Source: Bacillota bacterium
GTDB lineage: Bacteria; Bacillota_E; Sulfobacillia; Sulfobacillales; Sulfobacillaceae
Length of the DNA stretch: 5,100 nt
Assembly: GCA_021820645.1 (NCBI GenBank)
Contig: JAKADJ010000211.1
Location: 1-5,100, forward strand
Direction of reading: 5' to 3'
Shown here: positions 1-5,100 of the stretch, piece after piece
Layout: each line of letters starts with the position of its first letter
How positions within the stretch are numbered: position 1 is the stretch's first letter
Made by a program: the position numbers and the translations under genes
Notes under the pieces: generated by a model
Database searches by the model: none
What the model was told of the DNA's origin: nothing
The model's input: only the letters and a program-made list of their open reading frames with translations

Positions 1-57
1 CTCATGGAACCTAGCCTTCTTTCTTGAAACGACACCACCTGGATTCGATTTTATCAT
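1..57 (-). CDS. Possible start of next gene, 3' end outside window
   Basis: An ATG at 57-55 overlaps the TGA stop of the copper ATPase in an ATGA arrangement, which is typical of translational coupling. The frame stays open for 19 codons to the window edge and begins MIKSNPGGVVSRKKARFHE, a basic and not obviously hydrophobic start. In cbb3 oxidase maturation operons the gene after ccoI is often ccoS, but this peptide does not have the hydrophobic start expected of CcoS, so I do not assign it. There is a competing start: an ATG at 5-3 in another frame, preceded by a purine-rich stretch (AGAAGG) about 9 nt upstream, which has the better ribosome binding site. One of the two is probably the true start of a downstream gene; which one cannot be decided from 57 bases. 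Confidence 0.3.
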   Translation of the reverse strand, partial: MIKSNPGGVVSRKKARFHE

Positions 58-2501
58 AATCCAAGATAGGCGATGGCGGCGAGTAGCCCCACTGTCGTAA
101 CCACCACGCTGGCACCCATCACGTAACGGCGTGGTGACCAACCGAGAATCCTCATCGAATTACCAAGCACGAAGGCACTGGACAGAACCATGGCGAGGGC
201 TGCAACAAAGGGGTAGGCTAAGCCAAAGGCGGCGGCGGGAAGAGCCATGAGATTGTAAACCAGTGCCCATAGGAGATTCTGGCGAATAATCTCAGAAACT
301 CGTTTGCCGGTGACTAGCGTCTCGGCGATGCTGGAGAGTCTCGGCCGGGTTAAGGTCAGGTGTCCTGCTTCGAGAGCAATATCGGATCCGGTACCCATGG
401 CAATGCCAAGGTCGGCTTGGACCAACGCGGGGGCATCATTCACCCCATCACCCACAAAGGCGACCGTTCGGCCCGCTTCCTGCAGGGTACGCACCAGGTT
501 GGCCTTATCGAGGGGCTGTTGTTGGCTCTTGACTCGCGTAATGCCCACTTCAGATGCCACGATACAAGCCGTTTCTCTGTTGTCGCCGGTGACCATCCAA
601 ACCTCTAGGCCCCCCGTGTGGAGTTGGGCAACCCCCAAGGCTGCATCGGCCCGAATCCGATCCGAGAAACCGACCAGCCCTGCGACCTGGCCATCAATCT
701 TCATGTGGGCGACCGTATGGCCCTGTCCTAAGAATTTGTTGGTGTGCATCCTCATTTCGGGCGAGAGCTCTGTGAGGTCCAGGACCGCCGTGAGTTCGAC
801 CGCATGGCGATCGACCTGGGCTCGCACTCCGAACCCAGGGGTATTGGAAAAATCCTTTAGGGGGAGGAGTGGAATCTGAAGTTCTTCGGCATATCGTACC
901 ATGGCCATCGCCACGGGATGCTCCGAGGCGATTTCGACGGAGGCTGCTAGTTGGATAAGGCCCGGGTCGTCCGGAAAGATGGCGGCCACCGCCATTTGAC
1001 CTTCGGTTAAGGTGCCTGTTTTGTCGAGCAAAATGGTATCAATTTTAGCGGATCGTTCCAGGGCATCGTGACTGCGCAGCAACATGCCTCCTTGGGCTAA
1101 ACGCTGCGATCCGGCAAGCACCGCGATCGGCGTCGCGACACTGAGAGCACACGGACACGCAATCACCAGGACGGCAATGGTATAGAGGAGCGCGGAGGTT
1201 AAGGAGACCTGTCCCCAGGTGAGCCACAAGACAAACGTCAGCAGAGCCACCCCTAACACACCCGGCACGAAAATCCGGAGGACACGGTCCGCCAGTTGCC
1301 GCCACTTATCCTGTTCGCCTTGTGCATGGCGGACGAATTTGGTGGTTTGGGCCAGAATGCTGTCCTCGGCTCTGCGCAACGTTTGAACCACCAGGCGACC
1401 TTGATGGTTGATGCTTCCGGCATACACCGTATCGCCGGGCCCTTTGTCGGCGGGTAAGGCTTCGCCGGTGAGAAAGGACTGGTCTAGGGTCGAGGCCCCG
1501 TCGAGAACCACACCGTCCACCGCGATGCGATCACCGGGTCTAATGACAACGGATTGCCCAACCCGAATGTGGTCGGTCGGGAGTGTGGTTTCCTGGCCGT
1601 CTATGAGTACTGTGGCCGATTTGACGGTGAGATGGCTCAGCATTCGGGTCAGCTCGGTGGCGCGCCTTCGGGCCCCTACTTCGAGATTGCGGCTTAATAG
1701 CAAAAACGTCACCAACATGGTGGAGGTGTCGAAATAGAGATAGGTACCCCCATGAAGGACGATATAGGCACTATAGGTATAGGCGGAAAGGCTTCCGAGG
1801 GCAATCAGAAGATCCATGGTGGCCACACCGTGGCGGATCGAGGTCCATGCCCCCCGCAAAAACGGCCAACCACACCAAAATACGACAGGCGTGGCGAGTG
1901 TCCATAGGCCGTAGGCCAAAATGTGGCGCAACAGGGGAGGCAATTGAGGGAGGTATCCCGACCAAACTGGGACACTACACATCATCACGAAGACGGCGAT
2001 GACGGCACTCACACCAAATCTTTTGAGGAGATGCTGGTCACGATCAAAATTGGCGTCGAACGCATCCTGGGTGTGCTCCTCGGCACCGTAGCCAAGCTTG
2101 GTGATGACTTGGATTATTTTTTCGGAAGAGACGGTTCTTTGCTCAAACGTAATCTCCGCGCTACTCGTGGCAAAATCAATGTGTGCGGCATAGACCCCGC
2201 TGGTGCGCTCCAATACGTGTTCGACCAGGATCGAACAGGAGGCGCACCACATGCCGTCGATGCCGACCGTAATGGTGCGCGGATCGCTATCCGTGCTGAC
2301 CGGAATCTTTGTCGACGTCAGTCCTTCGCGAAGGTTTTCCCATTTGAGCCCCGGTCGACTTTTTAATGCCTGGATTTCCTCGTCGCCGAGGATTCGCCAT
2401 AACTCGCGGCATCCGTGGCAACAGAATAGGTGCCCATCGAAAGGCACTTGCTGCACCAACGGTTGTTCACAAAGATGACAGGTGGTGGTTAATAGATCCA
2501 T
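54..2501 (-). CDS. Copper-translocating P1B-type ATPase, CcoI/FixI-like
   Basis: A membrane pump that uses ATP to move Cu(I), and a likely copper supplier or exporter for oxidase maturation. Numbered from the ATG at 2501 (815 residues), domains in order are: an N-terminal Cys-rich domain with CHLC (8-11) and FCCHGC (26-31), the cation-ATPase binding domain typical of FixI/CcoI; an HMA domain with GMWCASC (83-89); four membrane spans about 164-274; the actuator loop TGEA (345-348), where TGES is the common form; spans about 410-458 carrying the Cu(I) motif CPC (449-451); the phosphorylation motif DKTGT (Asp493); SEHP (526-529); TGDN (638-641); GDGVNDAP (684-691); then spans with YN and MVLSS...GNS (743-783). 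A further hydrophobic segment at about 793-815 would be a ninth span. The start is uncertain: a GTG at 2522 adds seven residues and neither start has a clear Shine-Dalgarno, so translation is probably coupled to the overlapping upstream gene. The family call is firm. A FixI/CcoI role rather than general copper export rests on the N-terminal domain and the neighbours. Confidence 0.93.
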   Translation of the reverse strand: MDLLTTTCHLCEQPLVQQVPFDGHLFCCHGCRELWRILGDEEIQALKSRPGLKWENLREGLTSTKIPVSTDSDPRTITVGIDGMWCASCSILVEHVLERTSGVYAAHIDFATSSAEITFEQRTVSSEKIIQVITKLGYGAEEHTQDAFDANFDRDQHLLKRFGVSAVIAVFVMMCSVPVWSGYLPQLPPLLRHILAYGLWTLATPVVFWCGWPFLRGAWTSIRHGVATMDLLIALGSLSAYTYSAYIVLHGGTYLYFDTSTMLVTFLLLSRNLEVGARRRATELTRMLSHLTVKSATVLIDGQETTLPTDHIRVGQSVVIRPGDRIAVDGVVLDGASTLDQSFLTGEALPADKGPGDTVYAGSINHQGRLVVQTLRRAEDSILAQTTKFVRHAQGEQDKWRQLADRVLRIFVPGVLGVALLTFVLWLTWGQVSLTSALLYTIAVLVIACPCALSVATPIAVLAGSQRLAQGGMLLRSHDALERSAKIDTILLDKTGTLTEGQMAVAAIFPDDPGLIQLAASVEIASEHPVAMAMVRYAEELQIPLLPLKDFSNTPGFGVRAQVDRHAVELTAVLDLTELSPEMRMHTNKFLGQGHTVAHMKIDGQVAGLVGFSDRIRADAALGVAQLHTGGLEVWMVTGDNRETACIVASEVGITRVKSQQQPLDKANLVRTLQEAGRTVAFVGDGVNDAPALVQADLGIAMGTGSDIALEAGHLTLTRPRLSSIAETLVTGKRVSEIIRQNLLWALVYNLMALPAAAFGLAYPFVAALAMVLSSAFVLGNSMRILGWSPRRYVMGASVVVTTVGLLAAIAYLGL

Positions 2502-3223
2502 GGGTTCACGTTGGGAATCCACCCATTGATGGCGAGACCGCGTAACATAAATAGCACCCCACTAAGGCCAATGAGAATCGCGGCGAGGTAGGAAAAGCTT
2601 TTGGTACGAAGCCGCTTACGGCCAAACCAGCCCAGGGCCGCTACACTGAGCAAGGCGGGGATGGTACCCACCCCAAACATCAAGAGCACCAATGCGCCAT
2701 GAAGGGCCGATCCCGTGGCGGCGGCCGATACCAACATGGCAAAAATGAGTCCGCACGGATGGAACCCGAGCAAGATTCCTGCCGTAAAGGCAGCTCCGGG
2801 AGTTTTTTTGCTCATAATCCGGTGTAAAGTCCGACGGATCGGGGAGAGGCTCATCAGTGACCACCGTTCCATGAATCCAGCGCCGTGGCCTGTACGTGCT
2901 TGATCGATTGCCCATAAAATCATGAGCAATCCTCCGACGAGTGCCGCCACGGCATCAATTCCGGCGGTACCAGAAATGGTGTTGACGAATGAACCGATGG
3001 CACCAAAGAGCCCCCCGAGGGCGGTGAATGACAACACGCGACCAGCATTGTGGATGAGATGAAGACCGAGGGCACGACGTTTGGAGGATTTTCTAGACGC
3101 CTCTGCGTCTTGGTGAAAAGCCAGGCTGAAGGCTAGAACAAAGGGCCCGCACATCCCGGAGCAATGGATAAATCCTTGGAGTAAGCCAACTCCCAGCGCC
3201 CAGACAAACAAGTCGGGTCGCAT
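2489..3223 (-). CDS. TauE/SafE (DsbD_2 / UreH-like) family membrane protein
   Basis: A polytopic inner-membrane protein of 244 residues, near the usual length for this family. It opens with a hydrophobic segment containing HCSGMCGP (20-27), the family signature; a second conserved motif, HPCGLIF, lies at 155-161. About six membrane spans are visible: near 5-34, 63-81, 88-107, 145-169, 173-198 and 210-230, with a basic loop at 43-51 and a polar loop at 108-140. The two Cys motifs (Cys21/Cys25 and Cys157) resemble the paired membrane cysteines of CcdA/DsbD thiol transporters. Members of this family are commonly encoded beside ccoGHIS or copper ATPases, and the automatic name 'sulfite exporter' is rarely tested. 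Its ATG follows the ctaG stop with no gap (TAAATG) and there is no Shine-Dalgarno, so it is probably translated by coupling. Its 3' end overlaps the ATPase start by 13 nt (34 nt if the GTG start is used). The family is clear; the substrate (thiol electrons, copper, or sulfur compound) is inference. Confidence 0.88.
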   Translation of the reverse strand: MRPDLFVWALGVGLLQGFIHCSGMCGPFVLAFSLAFHQDAEASRKSSKRRALGLHLIHNAGRVLSFTALGGLFGAIGSFVNTISGTAGIDAVAALVGGLLMILWAIDQARTGHGAGFMERWSLMSLSPIRRTLHRIMSKKTPGAAFTAGILLGFHPCGLIFAMLVSAAATGSALHGALVLLMFGVGTIPALLSVAALGWFGRKRLRTKSFSYLAAILIGLSGVLFMLRGLAINGWIPNVNPWIY

Positions 3224-4120
3224 TTAGGAACGCGGGTCGCTTTTGTGGTCTTTGACCACGGTGAGGTGCTGCGGTCGGTAGAGCGGATTACTCATGTGAC
3301 GGGTCGGGATCGATATGCGGGATTCTTTCGCTTTTTCCTCATGGACCCATCGAAAGAATTCCTGAATGAATACGGCTAATAAGATCAGCATTGTGGCAAC
3401 TTTCATCACGGACCCGCCAACCTGCTGGTCTGTAAGCGAGGAGATGCCAAGAGCGTGGGATCCAGCAATATAGGTGGGGTAAAAAGCGTGGTCCGCCAGG
3501 GTAATTAAGGCAAAGGTTAATAAAGTGGGCAAGCTCATGGCGAATAAATATAAGAGGGTGAGGGGGCGCGCCATCGGTGGCAACAACGGGGACGGACTAT
3601 AAATCGGCCACCACAAGGCGATCGAGACGAGCATCATCAGATATTGATCAAGAATATAGACACCGTTTAATCGTAAGGTGGCCTCGAGCAACAGGGGGAG
3701 CTGAAATAGAGAAAACACGACGGTGAAGAGGACTAGGGCAACACCGGGACGTGTGGCTAATTTCACGATCGGGTGGAGCCTGGGGTTCCGTATCACGGGG
3801 TTGATGAGCCACCCTGGCAAACCAATTAAAAAAAGGGGCGGCATGACCATCGATAGCAGCACGAACTGAATCATGTGGGCGGTAAGGAGATATCGATCGG
3901 CCAAAATTTGAAGCGGGGTGCCTAACGCCAGGTAGAGCGTGAATAGGCTCAGATATAAAGACGTTTGCCGGGATCTCGGTACGGGAGCGGAGTCTCGGAA
4001 TCGGGGCCGTAAGGGCCCAACCACCTCTCCGTACGCGATCCCGAGGACGATCACGAATAGGAGAACTTCGGGATGCCAGAGTGCGAAGAATCCATGGTGC
4101 GCGACGACAGGTGGTAACAT
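3224..4120 (-). CDS. ctaG: Cytochrome c oxidase assembly factor CtaG (Caa3_CtaG family)
   Basis: A polytopic membrane protein of 298 residues, close to the usual length of Gram-positive CtaG. CtaG is required for assembly of active caa3-type cytochrome c oxidase and is thought to act at the CuB centre. About seven membrane spans are visible: near 12-35, 53-73, 78-101, 126-146, 154-176, 186-209 and 236-256. Family motifs include AHMIQ (81-85) followed by PPLFLIGLPGW (94-104), LWWPIY (169-174) and DQQVGG (231-236). The C-terminal tail (257-298) is charged and probably cytoplasmic. Proteobacterial-like members of this fold often have a second His in the HMxQH helix; here that position is Phe86. 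I chose the ATG at 4120 because a strong purine-rich Shine-Dalgarno (4125-4133) ends 4 nt before it; an in-frame GTG at 4138 would add six residues but would place that site inside the coding region. It is the first gene after a 110 bp gap and probably leads the ctaG, TauE/SafE-like, ATPase unit. Confidence 0.9.
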   Translation of the reverse strand: MLPPVVAHHGFFALWHPEVLLFVIVLGIAYGEVVGPLRPRFRDSAPVPRSRQTSLYLSLFTLYLALGTPLQILADRYLLTAHMIQFVLLSMVMPPLFLIGLPGWLINPVIRNPRLHPIVKLATRPGVALVLFTVVFSLFQLPLLLEATLRLNGVYILDQYLMMLVSIALWWPIYSPSPLLPPMARPLTLLYLFAMSLPTLLTFALITLADHAFYPTYIAGSHALGISSLTDQQVGGSVMKVATMLILLAVFIQEFFRWVHEEKAKESRISIPTRHMSNPLYRPQHLTVVKDHKSDPRS

Positions 4121-4124
4121 ATGT

Positions 4125-4133
4125 CCCTCCCCT
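4125..4133 (-). promoter_or_regulatory. Shine-Dalgarno for ctaG
   Basis: The minus-strand sequence AGGGGAGGG ends 4 nt before the ATG at 4120. It is the strongest ribosome binding site in the window and is the reason for preferring this ATG over the in-frame GTG at 4138. Confidence 0.75.
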
Positions 4134-4165
4134 TTCACCCAATCCCCACATCATTAGATGCCGTC

Positions 4166-4196
4166 ATTGTAGCATTGTTATCCATTGAAGATGCAA
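4166..4196 (-). promoter_or_regulatory. Candidate sigma-70/SigA promoter of the ctaG unit
   Basis: On the minus strand, TGCTACAAT (4174-4166) matches an extended -10 element (TG-N-TATAAT with one mismatch). TTGCAT (4196-4191) lies 19 bp upstream as a weak -35. Transcription would begin near 4159, giving a leader of about 40 nt before the ctaG ATG. The extended TG can offset the poor -35 and long spacer. This is a pattern match only. Confidence 0.35.
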
Positions 4197-4230
4197 TTGT
4201 ATGAGGATCGTCCAGGGATCTTTCTCTAGC

Positions 4231-4764
4231 CTAGCACCATCCATGTCCGCTTAAGACGCTACTGATAATCATGAGGGACATCGCTAACATGATTAAGAGA
4301 CCAATCCAGGATTGACGGTCGAGCAGCGCAAACCAGGAAGCCCCGGACCACGTGCCCATGACGTAGAGGATCACATCGGTTTCGACTAATAAGACAGGAT
4401 GCGTATCGATGAATACATTGAGGCGTGGAATAATCCAAAGGAAGTTTAGGGCCATCCCGAGCAAGATAAAACTGCCGGCCACGGCCTTTATGCGCCGTGC
4501 TCGGGATAGCTCGGAGGCACTGGGCATGAGGGCTTTCATGGCGCGGTGGGCAAAAGACAATAGCCAAGGCCCGACTGCGATGCCGGCTACGACACCGGTT
4601 AACAGGATCCAACTATATTGTAGGGTATGGGGATCCACGCATCCCTTTTGGTCGGCTCGGGTGCTTAGCTGTTGAACCCGGTACGAGACGGCTACCGTAT
4701 AACTGATGAGTGACAGAATAAAGGCTTTGATTCGGCGTGACGCTTTCGGGGAGGAAGGATTCAT
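4231..4764 (-). CDS. Multi-spanning membrane protein of unknown function
   Basis: I do not recognise a family for this 177-residue protein. Hydrophobic segments are visible near residues 12-28, 49-72, 95-113, 124-148 and 153-172, suggesting four or five membrane spans. The loop after the second span is strongly basic (RR at 90-91), which by the positive-inside rule places it in the cytoplasm. A short loop with Cys42 and His46 follows the first span, the segment near 122-145 holds Asp/Glu and several Trp, and the protein ends GHGWC. The ATG at 4764 is chosen because AGGAG (4775-4779) sits 10 nt upstream; an ATG at 4773 is too close to that site, and a TTG at 4794 would overlap the upstream gene. 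It lies 13 nt after the YtkA-like gene and 110 bp before ctaG, so it is probably co-transcribed with the former. Placement in this cluster suggests a link to oxidase assembly or copper handling, but no residue proves it. Confidence 0.8.
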   Translation of the reverse strand: MNPSSPKASRRIKAFILSLISYTVAVSYRVQQLSTRADQKGCVDPHTLQYSWILLTGVVAGIAVGPWLLSFAHRAMKALMPSASELSRARRIKAVAGSFILLGMALNFLWIIPRLNVFIDTHPVLLVETDVILYVMGTWSGASWFALLDRQSWIGLLIMLAMSLMIISSVLSGHGWC

Positions 4765-4774
4765 AGTGCCCATG

Positions 4775-4779
4775 CTCCT
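4775..4779 (-). promoter_or_regulatory. Shine-Dalgarno overlapping the upstream stop codon
   Basis: AGGAG on the minus strand shares two bases with the TAG stop (4780-4778) of the YtkA-like gene and lies 10 nt before the ATG at 4764. A ribosome terminating on the first gene would sit over this site, so the two genes are probably translationally coupled. It also decides the start of the downstream membrane protein. Confidence 0.6.
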
Positions 4780-5100
4780 AGTTTGCCGTGACAACCATCC
4801 AGGTTTTTGTAAGGGACTCGGACTTCATGGTGACGGATATTTGAAGCGTTAAGGTCCCGGGCATGACGATGATGACCTGCCCCATATAGTGCCCGGGACT
4901 CACCCAGTGCAATGTATCCTGAATCGGCGGCATCTGCATCGTAGTCATTTGGATTGTGACCTGAACCCGAGCCGTTTGCGGCAGCGGCGTACCTTTTCGC
5001 GTCGTAGCGATGACTGCCAGATTCCAATGCTTTAAGGGTATCGGTGGGTTCGGACGCCAGCGAATCGAAGCCTTTAGGTAAGCATTATGGGCGGTGTGGG
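4778..5100 (-). CDS. YtkA/FixH-like domain protein, 5' end outside window
   Basis: The open frame enters from the right edge (first complete codon at 5098) and ends at TAG 4780-4778, giving the last 106 residues. The visible part reads as a beta-sandwich of the YtkA-like type: a strand with LAVIATTRKGTPLP (27-40), then ARVQVTIQ (43-50), a Met-rich turn MTTMQMPP (51-58), a strand ending SPGHYMGQVII (67-77), and MPGTLTLQISVT (79-90). This G-x-P-L..V.V.M.MP.M....PG.Y....MPG pattern is what defines YtkA-like domains, which occur in FixH proteins and as C-terminal parts of CopC/CopD-like copper proteins. Such domains usually act outside the cytoplasm. The exposed methionines could bind Cu(I), which is inference. 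Signal peptide, membrane anchor and possible fused CopD or CopC domains would lie to the right of the window, so full length and exact identity are unknown. Confidence 0.7.
   Translation of the reverse strand, partial: HTAHNAYLKASIRWRPNPPIPLKHWNLAVIATTRKGTPLPQTARVQVTIQMTTMQMPPIQDTLHWVSPGHYMGQVIIVMPGTLTLQISVTMKSESLTKTWMVVTAN

Larger units (their letters stand above)
4121..4230. other. Intergenic gap between the membrane protein and ctaG
   Basis: This 110 bp stretch is the only sizeable non-coding gap in the window. Read on the minus strand, it holds a candidate extended -10 promoter (4166-4196), three short direct copies of CAATG within about 23 bases, and the ctaG Shine-Dalgarno. No GC-rich hairpin followed by a T run is seen after the upstream gene, so read-through from upstream remains possible. 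Confidence 0.7.

Noticed and set aside
1..57. ccoS identity for the reading frame after the ATPase
   Set aside because: The visible residues are basic and polar and lack the hydrophobic N-terminal helix of CcoS.
304..879. Plus-strand open frame of 191 codons antisense to the ATPase
   Set aside because: It lies opposite the P and N domains of the ATPase and has no recognisable domain. It looks like an antisense shadow caused by codon bias.
1923..2366. Plus-strand open frame of 147 codons antisense to the ATPase N-terminal region
   Set aside because: It is fully antisense to the HMA domain and first membrane spans, with no family features or ribosome binding site noted.
3648..4154. Minus-strand 168-codon frame overlapping ctaG
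   Set aside because: It is Arg/Pro-rich with no membrane or domain pattern, and it competes with the clear CtaG frame.
4174..4183. GGATAACAAT on the minus strand, as in part of the lac operator
   Set aside because: Only about ten bases match, the symmetric half is absent, and no LacI-type regulator is visible. It is probably chance in an AT-rich promoter region.
4204..4222. GATC...GATC repeat after the unknown membrane protein, considered as a terminator
   Set aside because: The stem is only 4 bp with a 7-nt loop and no T run follows, so it is not a credible rho-independent terminator.
4761..5027. Minus-strand open frame of 88 codons at the right edge
   Set aside because: It overlaps the YtkA-like coding frame, has low-complexity composition without domain-like pattern, and lacks a ribosome binding site. 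The other frame reads as a recognisable YtkA-like domain open to the window edge.

Overview
All genes visible in this 5.1 kb window lie on the minus strand. They form a compact membrane and copper handling cluster of the kind found beside heme-copper terminal oxidases. In transcription order (right to left) they are: the 3' end of a YtkA/FixH-like secreted or membrane-anchored domain protein (4778-5100, 5' end outside the window); an unrecognised 177-residue multi-spanning membrane protein (4231-4764); a CtaG/Caa3-type cytochrome c oxidase assembly factor (3224-4120); a six-span TauE/SafE (DsbD_2/UreH-like) protein with paired Cys motifs (2489-3223); a CcoI/FixI-like copper P-type ATPase (54-2501); and the possible first codons of a further gene running off the left edge (1-57).

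The genes are tightly packed. The YtkA-like stop and the next start are 13 nt apart, with the Shine-Dalgarno overlapping the stop codon. The ctaG stop directly abuts the TauE/SafE ATG. The ATPase start lies inside the end of the TauE/SafE gene. An ATG overlaps the ATPase stop as ATGA. The only real gap (4121-4230, 110 bp) carries a candidate extended -10 promoter and a strong Shine-Dalgarno for ctaG, so ctaG, tauE/safE-like and the ATPase probably form one unit that can be transcribed on its own.

Likely joint role: the ATPase moves Cu(I) across the membrane. CtaG is needed to build or metallate the CuB site of a caa3/aa3-type oxidase. The TauE/SafE-like protein is often found beside ccoI and may support thiol redox or metal supply. 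The YtkA-like domain is common in FixH and in copper-resistance proteins. No catalytic oxidase subunit is in the window; one would be expected nearby, most likely to the right.

The window suggests an aerobic bacterium with medium GC content. CtaG has the form with a single His in its HMxQ helix and a length near 300 residues, which I associate with Gram-positive CtaG. An acidophilic or thermophilic member of the Bacillota is therefore possible, but taxonomy cannot be fixed from this sequence. I see no mobile element, tRNA, rRNA, CRISPR array or clear rho-independent terminator. I found no convincing novel system; the most unusual points are the mixture of caa3-type and cbb3-type assembly genes, the unknown membrane protein, and an extra C-terminal membrane segment on the ATPase.
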